A DNA stretch of 64,000 bases from Actinomadura macra NBRC 14102 (GTDB taxonomy: Bacteria > Actinomycetota > Actinomycetes > Streptosporangiales > Streptosporangiaceae): NCBI RefSeq assembly GCF_001552215.1, contig NZ_BCQT01000020.1:1-64000 (forward strand). The letters are read 5' to 3'. The notes below the pieces were generated by a model. The model was not told where the DNA came from. It made no database searches and saw only the letters and a program-made list of their open reading frames with translations. Numbering within the stretch: position 1 is the stretch's first letter; each line of letters starts with the position of its first letter. Positions 24,859-33,582 of this stretch are shown here, piece by piece. The position numbers were made by a program, and so were the translations under genes.

Positions 24859-26070
24859 TCATTGCCGCCTCTGGTGTTCCACGACGACCGAGGTGGCCAG
24901 CAACTCGTCGATCTGCGCCGTCGTGAGGCCGTACTCGTGCAGCACTTCCCGGGTGTGCTGACCGAGCAACGGCGCCGGGCCGCGGACCGCGAAGCGCATC
25001 CCCGAGAACCTGGTGGGTGGACCGATCGTGCGCATCGTGCCGGCGGTCGGGTGCTCGACCTCGGCGATGAGGCCGCGGGCGGCGACCTGCGGGCTCCGCA
25101 GCGCCTCCTCGTACCCGAACACCGGGCCGCCGGGCACGCCGGCCTCGTCCAGATCCGCCAGCCACTCCTCGGTGCGTCGCCGCCGGGTGATGGCCTCGAT
25201 CTCGGCCGCCAACACGTCGGCGTTGCCGACGCGCGCCGTGTTCGTCGCGAACCGCGGGTCGGCGACCCACTCCGGATGGCGCAGGACGCTCTCGGCGAGC
25301 CTGCGCCACAGGCGCTCACTCGCGGCGCCGATGGTGACGTATCCATCGGCTGTGCGGAACGCCTGGTACGGAGCGATCCGCCGGTGGCGTGACCCCGTGG
25401 GGACGGGCACCTCGCCGTTGCCGAAGTAGGCGCCTGATTCCCAGAACATCCAGGCCAGGCCGCTGTCCAGCAGCGACACGTCGATGTACTGGCCCTGCCC
25501 GGTCACCCTGCGGGCCAGCTCGGCGGCCAGGATCGAGTAGGTGGCGGTGGCCCCCGCGATCAGGTCGTTGACCGCGATCCCCACCTTGACCGGCCGGCCG
25601 CCCGGTTCACCCGTCATCCGCATGAGGCCGGTCATGCCCTGGATCATGATGTCCAGGGCGGGCCGCCCGCGGTACGGCCCGCTCTGCCCGTACCCGCTGA
25701 TCGAGCAGTAGAGCAGGCCCTCGTTGGCCTCCTTCAACGTGTCGTAGCCGAGCCCCAGCCGCTGCATCACACCCGGCCTGAAGTTCTCGATGACCAGGTC
25801 GGCCTGGCGGGCGAGCCCGAGGAACAGTTCGCGTCCCCGGTCCGCCTTGAGGTCCATGACGATCGAACGCTTGCTCCTGTTCGGCATGCCGAACGGGTAG
25901 CTCGCCCCGCCGACCTGTGGATCCATGGCGCGGGCATCGTCACCGGCGTCCGGTTTCTCGATCTTCACGACGTCCGCGCCCAGCTCGGCGAGGACCAGAG
26001 TGGCGTAAGGGCCGGCCAGGTACTGCGTCAGGTCGAGCACGCGAAACCCGTCCAGGACCGAGAGAGTCAT
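24859..26070 (-). CDS. CaiB/BaiF-family (class III) CoA transferase
   Basis: 403 residues, the usual length. N-terminal LDLTQYLAGPYATLVLAELGADVVKIE and the FRPGVMQRLGLGYD segment are typical. The nucleophilic Asp is in GRPALDIMIQG, by alignment with formyl-CoA transferase Asp169. Moves CoA from one acid to another, so the island can activate its substrate with or without ATP. ATG 26070 has GGAGG 7 bases upstream. First gene of the leftward transcript containing amidase and crotonase. Confidence 0.92.
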   Translation of the reverse strand: MTLSVLDGFRVLDLTQYLAGPYATLVLAELGADVVKIEKPDAGDDARAMDPQVGGASYPFGMPNRSKRSIVMDLKADRGRELFLGLARQADLVIENFRPGVMQRLGLGYDTLKEANEGLLYCSISGYGQSGPYRGRPALDIMIQGMTGLMRMTGEPGGRPVKVGIAVNDLIAGATATYSILAAELARRVTGQGQYIDVSLLDSGLAWMFWESGAYFGNGEVPVPTGSRHRRIAPYQAFRTADGYVTIGAASERLWRRLAESVLRHPEWVADPRFATNTARVGNADVLAAEIEAITRRRRTEEWLADLDEAGVPGGPVFGYEEALRSPQVAARGLIAEVEHPTAGTMRTIGPPTRFSGMRFAVRGPAPLLGQHTREVLHEYGLTTAQIDELLATSVVVEHQRRQ

Positions 26071-26143
26071 CGGACCGCCTCCATCGGAGCGTTCAGCACC
26101 GTCCCCGCTGATCGTCCAAGTCGACCGCGAGTCACGGATGCAA

Positions 26144-26157
26144 GATGGTATACCATC
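26144..26157. promoter_or_regulatory. Operator site G, perfect 14-bp palindrome
   Basis: GATGGTATACCATC, fully symmetric, 74 bases upstream of the CoA transferase start (26070). It is the best match in the window to the shared motif and lies in the divergent region to the ABC transporter operon. Confidence 0.8.
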
Positions 26158-26222
26158 ACTCGAAAATGTCCAAAGCAGCACGCATCTCCCTGCTCATAGC
26201 AAATCTGGCCTGGTCCAACGCC

Positions 26223-26265
26223 TTGACAAGGCCGAAGTGCGAAGTATCGTGTACCAAACATCATC
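26223..26265 (+). promoter_or_regulatory. Promoter and operator site H for the ABC transporter operon
   Basis: TTGACA (26223-26228), 16 bases, TATCGT (26245-26250). The 17-mer GTGTACCAAACATCATC at 26249-26265 overlaps the -10 box and is identical to 6549-6565. Confidence 0.7.
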
Positions 26266-26359
26266 GGTCGGACGGGAAGCCTTTCCGAAGCGCTCGCCGC
26301 TGACGGTGCACCGCCGAACAGGCGGGACCTGGAGATTTCCCGAACAGGAGGCAGGGCAC

Positions 26360-27556
26360 ATGAGGCGACGGCGGCTCGGGCTCACCGCACCCGCATGTCT
26401 TGCGCTCGCCATGGCGGCTGCGAGCTGTGGCGGCGGCTCGGATGGCGGCTCGGGCGGCGGCACCGTGACCATCGGCGTGATCACGCCGCTGACCGGTGGT
26501 GCGGCCGCCTACGGCATCGGCATCTGGCAGGGCGTTCAACTCGCCGTGCAGGAGATAAACGACAACGGGGGGATCACCGTCGCCGGCAAGAAGTACCAGC
26601 TTCGCGCCAAGTCCTGCGACGACGAGTTCACCGCGTCCCAGGGCGTCCAATGCGGACGGAGGCTGGCGAGCCGCGACGGCGCGACGATGATCTTCTCGGC
26701 GTCGTCGGTGACGGCGTTCCCGTTGATGGCGTTCAACGAGAAGAGCCCCAAGTTCATCCTGATGGCGATCGCCAACGGGCCCTCGTTCACCGCCCAGGGC
26801 AACAAGCTGGTCGTCCGCATGATCAACGATCTGTCGCAGACCGTGCCGAGGTGGGTCGGTGAGCTCCAGAACTACTTCAAGGCCAAGAACCTCACCGTGA
26901 AGTCGGCGGCGGTGCTGAAGGTGAACACCGAGTACGGCGCCTCCTGGACGACGGCCTTCGACAAGGCGTGGAAGGGCAACGGCGGCACCGTCCCCGGAAT
27001 CGCCGGCTACGACACCAACGCGACGGACTACACGAACCAGCTGGTGTCCCTGCTCAAACGCAAGCCGGACGCGATCGTCCTGACCACGACCTGCGAGCCC
27101 ACCGCGCTGGCGATCAAGCAGGCACGGCAGATGGGGTTCAAGGGGGTCTTCCTAAGCGCCTCGTCCTGCTCGGGCGGGAAGCAGCTCACCGCGAACGTGC
27201 CGGGGTCACTGGTCGGCACGTTCCTGAGCGAGGCCGTGCCGTCGGCGTTCCGCACCACTCCCGGCGTCGAGAAGTTCGAGACGGCGTTCAAGGCGAAGTA
27301 CGGCAGCCTGCCGAACGGGCCCGCGGCGGGCGCGTCGCACCAGGGCGTGAAGTGGTTCTCCCAGGCGGTGCAGAAAGCAGGGACGACCAAGGATCTGGCG
27401 GCGATCCATGGGGCGTTCGACGACGCGCTCGGCGGACTCGGCGACGACAACCTCTTCAGCGTCAAGTCCTACGACCCCGCCACCGGCAACATCGAGATGA
27501 GCATGAAGGTCGGGATCACGTCGCCGGCCGGAGAGCTGAAAGCCTTCCCCGAGTAG
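26360..27556 (+). CDS. ABC transporter substrate-binding lipoprotein, LivK type
   Basis: 398 residues. Lipoprotein signal peptide with lipobox A-A-A-S-C (Cys near residue 23) followed by a Gly/Ser linker, then a type I periplasmic-binding fold (VTIGVITPLTGGAAAYG, GIQLAVQEINDNGGI-like segment, YDTNATDYTNQLVSLLKRKPDAIV). Captures the substrate for the permeases that follow; Liv-type proteins in catabolic islands often bind aromatic or branched carboxylates rather than amino acids. ATG 26360 has CAGGAGGCAGG upstream; it is the first gene of the operon. Confidence 0.9.
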   Translation: MRRRRLGLTAPACLALAMAAASCGGGSDGGSGGGTVTIGVITPLTGGAAAYGIGIWQGVQLAVQEINDNGGITVAGKKYQLRAKSCDDEFTASQGVQCGRRLASRDGATMIFSASSVTAFPLMAFNEKSPKFILMAIANGPSFTAQGNKLVVRMINDLSQTVPRWVGELQNYFKAKNLTVKSAAVLKVNTEYGASWTTAFDKAWKGNGGTVPGIAGYDTNATDYTNQLVSLLKRKPDAIVLTTTCEPTALAIKQARQMGFKGVFLSASSCSGGKQLTANVPGSLVGTFLSEAVPSAFRTTPGVEKFETAFKAKYGSLPNGPAAGASHQGVKWFSQAVQKAGTTKDLAAIHGAFDDALGGLGDDNLFSVKSYDPATGNIEMSMKVGITSPAGELKAFPE

Positions 27557-27707
27557 GGCCCATGGAGATACGAGACCCGGCGGCCCTACCGCGTCCGAGT
27601 CGCCAATGCCCGGTCCGCGGGCCTCGCATCAGGGCCGTCGCTTCCGACCGGATCCCCACGAGCGTTTCGCCTCGACAGTCTCTGCTACCAAGAAGGGCGG
27701 CCGGCCT

Positions 27708-28571
27708 ATGATGCAGGCGCTCGTCAACGGTCTGACCCTTGGCGCACTCTACGCGCTGGTCGCGTCCGGGCTGTTGCTCATCTTCGGGATCCTGGACATT
27801 CCCGATTTCGCGCTCGGTGGACGTCTCATGGTGGGGGCGTACTGCGGATACTTCATGGTGACCCGGTTCGACCAGCATTACTGGGTCGGCGTGCTGGCGT
27901 CCATCGCGATCGCCGTCGTGCTCGGCCTCCTCAGCGAGGTCGTCGTCTACCGGCACCTGAGACGAGGGTCCGCGACCAACGGCTTCATCGGTGCGCTGGC
28001 CCTGCTGGCCGCGATGGAGATCGGCGCGCAGGTGCTCTGGCGGGCGGACTACCGCAAGTTCGACAGCCCGTACGACAACACCATCGTTCACATCGGCTCC
28101 GCGGCCGTGTCCCAGCAGCGGCTGATGGCGGCCTTCATCGCGCTCGCGCTCATCGTCGGAATGCACGCCTACCTGCGCCTGACCGACAGCGGGCGGGCCA
28201 TGCGGGCGAGCACCGAGGACCCGGTCGGAGCCCTGGTCGTCGGCATCTCGCCGACCAGGATGGCGCTGCTCGCCATGGCCGTGGGGAGCGCGATGGCCGG
28301 CGCGGCCGGCGGCCTGCTCGGGCCGATCTACCTGGTCTACCCGCACATGGGCTCGACCATCGTGATCAAGGCGTTCATCGTCGTGGTGCTCGCCGGCATG
28401 CGCAGCAGTGCCGGGGTCATGGTCGGCTCCATCCTCCTCGGCCTGGCGGAGAGCTTCGGCTCCCTCTTCCTGTCCGCCGGGTTCACCGACGTCTACGCCT
28501 TCGTGCTCCTGATGGTTGCCCTTATTGTCCGGCCCAGTGGGCTCTTCGCGCCGAGGTTGGCCGCCAGATGA
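27708..28571 (+). CDS. ABC transporter permease, LivH type
   Basis: 287 residues, about eight membrane segments, starting MMQALVNGLTLGALYALVASG as in LivH. The EAA-like cytoplasmic loop contains GRAMRASTEDPVGALVVGI. Two adjacent ATG codons (27708, 27711) are possible starts. Pairs with the LivM half of the next protein; its stop overlaps that gene by 4 bases. Bases 27557-27707 show nothing else. Confidence 0.9.
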   Translation: MMQALVNGLTLGALYALVASGLLLIFGILDIPDFALGGRLMVGAYCGYFMVTRFDQHYWVGVLASIAIAVVLGLLSEVVVYRHLRRGSATNGFIGALALLAAMEIGAQVLWRADYRKFDSPYDNTIVHIGSAAVSQQRLMAAFIALALIVGMHAYLRLTDSGRAMRASTEDPVGALVVGISPTRMALLAMAVGSAMAGAAGGLLGPIYLVYPHMGSTIVIKAFIVVVLAGMRSSAGVMVGSILLGLAESFGSLFLSAGFTDVYAFVLLMVALIVRPSGLFAPRLAAR

Positions 28572-30490
28572 CGACACATTTCCAGAATGTCGTGCGCCCC
28601 GGCCTCGCCGGGCCAGGACAGCGACGTTTTCCGAAACCTCGCCTTATCGCCATTGTGGCCTGCGTGGTGGCCGCGGCACTCGTTCCGCTCTTCGTCACCT
28701 CCGACTACCACATGAGCGTGCTCGTGCTCATCCTGCTGTACGCGACGCTCTCGCAATCGCTGGACCTCGTGCTGGGCCGGCTGCGGCTGCCCTCCATCGC
28801 CCACGCCGCCCTGTTCATGACCGGCGCCTACACCCTCGCGATCCTGACCACCGCCCACCAGTGGCCCTACTGGGCCGGATGGGTGGCCGGGATCATCGTC
28901 ACCGGCATCGTCGGCCTGGCGTTGGCCGTGGTGACGATGCCCACCCGCGGGCACTTCTTCGCGATCAGCTCGCTGTGCTTCTGCGGCGCCGTGGTCGTCA
29001 TCCTCACACAGTGGACGAGCGTCACCCAAGGCGACCTCGGCATCTACGGCATACCGTCACCGCCGAACCTGAGCCTCTTCGGCGTCACCTTCGATTTCGA
29101 AACGCTCGGCGGAAAGTACTACCTGGCTTTGATCCTGCTGCTGGTAGTGGTCGGCATCATCGCGAGAATACGCACGTCCGCCTATGGCCGCAGCCTCGAA
29201 GTCATTCGCGACGACGATGTGCTCGCCGCCGCGCTGGGCGTCAACGTGACGGCCGAGAAGGTCAAGACGTTCTGCCTGAGCTCGGCGATCGCCGGCGCCG
29301 CCGGTGGCCTGTACGCCAGCTACGCGTCGTACATCAACCCGGCCGACGCCGGTATTCTGCCGAGCTTCAACGTCTGCATCTACGTCATCCTCGGCGGTGC
29401 GGCCACCCTGACCGGCCCCATCGTCGGCCCGCTGCTCGTGGTCGGCCTCGCCGAGGTGCTCCGGTTCACGGATCTGTGGAGCAACCTCGTGTTCGGGGTC
29501 GTCCTGGTCATCGTGCTGCTGTTCTTCCCGCGTGGCATATCGGGCAGCATCGCCGTCTACTGGAAGCGGCTGCGCACCGAGAACGAGATCCTGGACGGCG
29601 TGGCCCCGCCGACACCGCAGAGCCAGGGACCACCGCCCGCCGCCGAGACCATCCCGCGGTCCGAGCGGCTCCTGCCACCGCGCCAGGCCCGCCACGCCGC
29701 CCATTCGCGAGACGAGGAATCCGGGACGGAGCCCGCGCCGGTGCTACAGGTGATCGACGCGAGCAAGCGGTTCGGGGGCGTGCGCGCCGTCGCGGGTGTC
29801 TCCCTGGTGACCTACCCGTCCGAGATCGTGGGCGTGATCGGACCCAACGGCGCGGGCAAGAGCACGCTCTTCGGATTGATCGCCGGAACGGTCGCCAGGA
29901 ACGGCGGAAGAATCATCTTCGAAGGTCGCGACATCACCAAGGAGCCCCCGCACAAACGGGTCCGCCGGGGCATCGGACGCACCTTCCAGACCAACCGCAT
30001 CCTCGCGGGACGAACGGTGATGGAGAACCTCCTCATCGCCAGCCACGTCCACTTCTCGACCAACCTGGTGGAGTCGCTGGTGCAGCCGCCCGGCACGCGC
30101 CGCAAGGTCCGCCGGCACATCGGCTGGCTCCGGGACGTCATCGGGGTTCTCGGCCTGACCGGCATGGAGGACACGCCGGTCGAGTCCCTGACGGTCGAGG
30201 AGCAGAAAGTGCTCGGCATCGCGATGGCACTCGCCAGCGAACCGAGAGTCCTGATCCTCGATGAGCCCTTCGCCGGGCTCCGGGAGACCGAGACCGAGCG
30301 CCTCCAGCGATTGCTCGTCGATCTGCGCCGCGACGGCATGAGCATCCTGCTCGTGGAGCACAAGATGAAGGTCATCATGTCCCTTTGCGACCGCTGTTAC
30401 GTCCTGGACCAGGGGGAACTGATCTCCCAGGGGACTCCGGACGAGGTGGCCGCCGATGACGCGGTGGTCGCCGCGTATCTCGGAGGGTGA
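28568..30490 (+). CDS. Fused LivM permease - LivG ATPase
   Basis: 640 residues. Residues about 25-330 are the LivM permease (membrane segments, EAA loop YGRSLEVIRDDDVLAAALGV). A Pro/Arg-rich linker spans about 340-390. Residues about 393-640 are the ATPase: Walker A GPNGAGKST, Q-loop FQTNRIL, Walker B VLILDEPFAG, H-loop LLVEHKM. The ABC signature is atypical, LTVEEQKVLGIA instead of LSGGQ or LSYGEQ, although LivG proteins vary there. Fusion fixes one ATPase per LivM. It lies between livH and livF, with 4-base and 3-base spacing. Confidence 0.9.
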   Translation: MTTHFQNVVRPGLAGPGQRRFPKPRLIAIVACVVAAALVPLFVTSDYHMSVLVLILLYATLSQSLDLVLGRLRLPSIAHAALFMTGAYTLAILTTAHQWPYWAGWVAGIIVTGIVGLALAVVTMPTRGHFFAISSLCFCGAVVVILTQWTSVTQGDLGIYGIPSPPNLSLFGVTFDFETLGGKYYLALILLLVVVGIIARIRTSAYGRSLEVIRDDDVLAAALGVNVTAEKVKTFCLSSAIAGAAGGLYASYASYINPADAGILPSFNVCIYVILGGAATLTGPIVGPLLVVGLAEVLRFTDLWSNLVFGVVLVIVLLFFPRGISGSIAVYWKRLRTENEILDGVAPPTPQSQGPPPAAETIPRSERLLPPRQARHAAHSRDEESGTEPAPVLQVIDASKRFGGVRAVAGVSLVTYPSEIVGVIGPNGAGKSTLFGLIAGTVARNGGRIIFEGRDITKEPPHKRVRRGIGRTFQTNRILAGRTVMENLLIASHVHFSTNLVESLVQPPGTRRKVRRHIGWLRDVIGVLGLTGMEDTPVESLTVEEQKVLGIAMALASEPRVLILDEPFAGLRETETERLQRLLVDLRRDGMSILLVEHKMKVIMSLCDRCYVLDQGELISQGTPDEVAADDAVVAAYLGG

Positions 30491-30493
30491 CGC

Positions 30494-31204
30494 ATGCTTG
30501 ACGTGGTGGCGGTCAGCGCCGGGTACGAGGCCAAGACGAATGTGATCTCGGATGTGTCGGTCCGGGTCGGTGATGGTGAGATCGTCACGGTGCTCGGGCC
30601 CAACGGCGCCGGCAAGTCGACGCTCATGCGGGTCATCATGGGCATGCTCTCCCCGGGCTCCGGAGAGGTACGGCTGGGCGGCAAGCCGCTGACCGGGCTG
30701 AGCACCCGCCAGATCGTCCGCCGCGGTATCGCCCTGTGCCCCGAACGGCGTCACCTCTTCCCCGCGATGACGGTCCAGGACAACCTGCGGCTCGGCGCCT
30801 ACTCGCGTCCGGAGCGCACGGGCGTCCGGCAGGACATGGACCGTCTCACCGAGATGTTCCCGGTGCTGGGAAAGAAGCGCCGCCTGGCGGCCGGGGTGCT
30901 GAGCGGCGGGGAGCAGCAGATGCTCACCATCGCCCGGGCGCTCATGGGCCGGCCGAAGCTGCTGCTGCTGGACGAACCGTCGCTCGGTCTCGCGCCGATC
31001 CTGGTCGAGACGGTGGCGCGGGAGATCAAGTCGATCAACGCTGACGGGCTGTCGGTGCTCCTGGTGGAGCAGAACGCCCACATCGCGCTGGACATCGCGG
31101 CGCGTGCGTACGTGCTCGAAGGCGGTCGGGTCGTGCTGGAGGGTTCCGCCGCCGAACTCACCGGGGACGACAAGGTGCGCGCCGCGTATCTGGGCCTGGC
31201 CTGA
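30494..31204 (+). CDS. ABC transporter ATP-binding protein, LivF type
   Basis: 236 residues. Walker A GPNGAGKST, Q-loop CPERRHLFPAMTV, signature LSGGEQQML, Walker B LLLLDEPSLGL, H-loop LLVEQNAH (Gln-Asn variant usual in LivF). With the LivG half of the preceding fusion it forms an ATPase pair in which this subunit has the canonical signature. ATG 30494 is 3 bases after the fusion's stop. Confidence 0.93.
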   Translation: MLDVVAVSAGYEAKTNVISDVSVRVGDGEIVTVLGPNGAGKSTLMRVIMGMLSPGSGEVRLGGKPLTGLSTRQIVRRGIALCPERRHLFPAMTVQDNLRLGAYSRPERTGVRQDMDRLTEMFPVLGKKRRLAAGVLSGGEQQMLTIARALMGRPKLLLLDEPSLGLAPILVETVAREIKSINADGLSVLLVEQNAHIALDIAARAYVLEGGRVVLEGSAAELTGDDKVRAAYLGLA

Positions 31205-31263
31205 CCGGTGTCCGCGGCTTACGGGGCATCTGCCGTTGGCCCAGCGAAAGGTGAAAACACACA

Positions 31264-32124
31264 ATGACGATTGACATCAATTCGATAATCGCCATCGATA
31301 TGCACACGCATGCCGGCACCAGGATGGGTGTCGATGCGGTCGCCGATGAGTTCTTCGCCGCGGCGCAGCGCTATTTCGGAGGCGCCGGTGATCGTCCCAC
31401 CGCGCAGGAGGTCGCCGACCACCACCGCGAGCGCCGGATGGCGGCGGTGATCTTCACCGTCGATTCCGGCGCCGGGACCGGGGCGGTGAACGCCTCGACG
31501 GACGAGGTGATCGAGGCCGCGCGGGCCAACCCGGACGTGCTGATCCCGTTCGCGTCGGTCGACCCGCACAAGGGCAAAGCTGGCGTCCGCGAGGCACGCC
31601 GTTACATCGAGCAGGGCGTCCGGGGGTTCAAGTTCCACCCCAGCACCCAGGCATTCTGGCCGGACGACCACGAGTACTACCCCCTGTACGAGGTCATCGC
31701 CGAGGCGGGCCTGCCGGCGCTCTTCCATTCCGGGCAGACGGGCATCGGCGCCGGCATGCCGGGCGGTGGCGGCATCCGGTTGAAGTACGCGAACCCGCTG
31801 GCGATCGACGATGTCGCCGCCGACTTCCCGGATCTGAAGATCATCCTCGCCCACCCGTCGTTCCCGTGGCAGGAGGAGGCGCTCTCGGTGGCGACGCACA
31901 AACCCAACGTGTACATCGACCTGTCGGGCTGGTCGCCGAAGTACTTCCCCGAGATCCTCGTCCGGTACATCAACGGCCCGCTCAAACACAAGATGCTGTT
32001 CGGATCGGACTACCCCGCCATCACTCCCGACCGTTGGCTGGCCGACTTCGAGAAACTGCCGATCAAGGACGCCGTACGCCCGCTGGTGCTCAAGGACAAC
32101 GCCGTCGCGCTGCTGGGGCTCTGA
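31264..32124 (+). CDS. Amidohydrolase-2 family metal-dependent hydrolase
   Basis: 286 residues. Metal site: DMHTHAG near residue 12, GFKFHPS near 120, LAHPSFPW near 195 and GSDYPA near 247. Related to dihydroxybenzoate and 2-pyrone-type hydrolases/decarboxylases. The second of two amidohydrolases in the island; the first (15606) has a different N-terminal metal motif, so they are not recent copies. Preceded by GAAAGGTG; follows livF by 59 bases with no promoter seen. Confidence 0.85.
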   Translation: MTIDINSIIAIDMHTHAGTRMGVDAVADEFFAAAQRYFGGAGDRPTAQEVADHHRERRMAAVIFTVDSGAGTGAVNASTDEVIEAARANPDVLIPFASVDPHKGKAGVREARRYIEQGVRGFKFHPSTQAFWPDDHEYYPLYEVIAEAGLPALFHSGQTGIGAGMPGGGGIRLKYANPLAIDDVAADFPDLKIILAHPSFPWQEEALSVATHKPNVYIDLSGWSPKYFPEILVRYINGPLKHKMLFGSDYPAITPDRWLADFEKLPIKDAVRPLVLKDNAVALLGL

Positions 32125-32125
32125 C

Positions 32126-32752
32126 ATGACGGGGCACCATGAGATGGCGGCGGGTGACCAGGACGGCGACGCCGTGACCTGGCCGAGGCTCCCCATGCCC
32201 GAGCACGCGGACCTGTCACCGCGGCAGCGGGAGATCTATGACCGGCTCGTGGCCTACTTCGGGGCGCCGGTGGGGCCGCGGTTGCCGCTCCTGTTCACCC
32301 CCGACCTGTTCGACCCGTGGGCGGCGCTCGGCGGCGCACTCACGGCGGGCGCGCTGCCGCCGCGCTTGCGCGAGGTGGCGATCCTCACCACCGCGCGCTT
32401 CTGGGGCGCGTCGTTCGCGTGGGCGGTCCATGAACAGCGGGCCCTCGCCGCCGGAGTCGGCCCGGAGACGATCGAGGAGATTAGGTGGGGCCGGAGCCCG
32501 GGTGCCACGCCGGCGGACGAACAGGCGGTGCACGCCTACTGCACCGAGCTGCTGACGCACCACCGCGTCCAGGACGAGACGTACCAGCTGATCCGCGACC
32601 TGCTCGGCGTGGCCCAGCAGGTGGAGCTGACGGTGCTGGTCGGTCACTACACCAACGTGTCGCTGACCCTGGTGGCGCACGACGCCCCGGTTCCCGAGGC
32701 GATCGGCGCGAGGCTTCCGGACCTGCCCTGTCAGGAGGCGGACCAGCCGTGA
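32126..32752 (+). CDS. Carboxymuconolactone decarboxylase-like protein
   Basis: 208 residues, one CMD-type helical domain with LPPRLREVAILTTARFWGASFAWAVHEQRALAAGV. The His before the Q is kept (VHEQ) and there is no active-site Cys pair. Homologues beside enol-lactonase genes are annotated as 4-carboxymuconolactone decarboxylase-like; the neighbouring gene is such a hydrolase. GTG of the next gene overlaps its stop. ATG 32126 or ATG 32144 could be the start. Confidence 0.8.
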   Translation: MTGHHEMAAGDQDGDAVTWPRLPMPEHADLSPRQREIYDRLVAYFGAPVGPRLPLLFTPDLFDPWAALGGALTAGALPPRLREVAILTTARFWGASFAWAVHEQRALAAGVGPETIEEIRWGRSPGATPADEQAVHAYCTELLTHHRVQDETYQLIRDLLGVAQQVELTVLVGHYTNVSLTLVAHDAPVPEAIGARLPDLPCQEADQP

Positions 32753-33582
32753 ACGATCGGTACGTGTCGACCGAGGGGGCGTGGCTGTACGTCCGCGAGG
32801 ACGGGGAGCCCGCGGGCCCGCCGCTGCTGTTGTCGAACTCGCTCGGCACGGACGTCGCGATGTGGCGGCCGCAACTCGCCGCCTTCGCGGACGTGTTCAG
32901 GGTGATCCGGTACGACATGCGCGGGCACGGTCTGTCGGAGGCGACGTCGGCGCCGTACGATCTCGACCTGCTCACCAGGGACGCGGTCGCCGTCCTCGAC
33001 GCGCTCGCTATCGAGCGGGCCGACTTCTGCGGCCTGTCGATCGGCGGCATGATCGGACAGCAACTGGCGATCGACCACCCGCACCGGGTGCGCAGGGTGG
33101 TGGTCGCGAACGCTGGCGTCCACCTCGCCCCGGACCGGCTCGCCGCCCGGCTCGCCGATGTCGAGCGGCTCGGGCTCGCTGGCATGGCCGACCAGATCGT
33201 CTCCCGGTGGTTCACCGATGACTTTGCCGCCCGCAATCCCCACCTGGTCGACGAGCTCAAGCGGACGTTCGGCGCGAACTCCGTGGAGGGCTACTCCGGC
33301 TGCCTCCTCGCGCTCGGGACGCTCGACAACCGTGAGCGGATCATGACCGCGGACGTCCCCATGCTCGTCATCGGAGGGCTACGCGATCCCGCCACACCGC
33401 CCGCGCGGAGCGAACTCCTCGCCGCCAGTGCCCCGCGTGCGCGGCTCGTCCTGCTCGATGCCGCGCATCTGTCCAATCTGGAGCGCCCGGCGGAGTTCAC
33501 CGAAGCGGTGTTGACCTTTCTCGACGCGGTACCGCGGAGCACATCCGGTGCCGTCCAGGACGACCAAGGGAGACGGCCATGA
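32749..33582 (+). CDS. Alpha/beta hydrolase, 3-oxoadipate enol-lactonase-like
   Basis: 277 residues. Oxyanion segment LLLSNSLGTDVAMW, YDMRGHGLSEA, nucleophile GLSIGGMIGQ and His in AAHLSNLERP match PcaD-type enol-lactonases. Beside a CMD-like gene this recalls the beta-ketoadipate pair pcaC-pcaD, but no other pca ring-cleavage gene is present, so the substrate is likely an analogous lactone or diketone. GTG 32749 overlaps the preceding stop and has AGGAGG upstream. Confidence 0.87.
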   Translation: MNDRYVSTEGAWLYVREDGEPAGPPLLLSNSLGTDVAMWRPQLAAFADVFRVIRYDMRGHGLSEATSAPYDLDLLTRDAVAVLDALAIERADFCGLSIGGMIGQQLAIDHPHRVRRVVVANAGVHLAPDRLAARLADVERLGLAGMADQIVSRWFTDDFAARNPHLVDELKRTFGANSVEGYSGCLLALGTLDNRERIMTADVPMLVIGGLRDPATPPARSELLAASAPRARLVLLDAAHLSNLERPAEFTEAVLTFLDAVPRSTSGAVQDDQGRRP

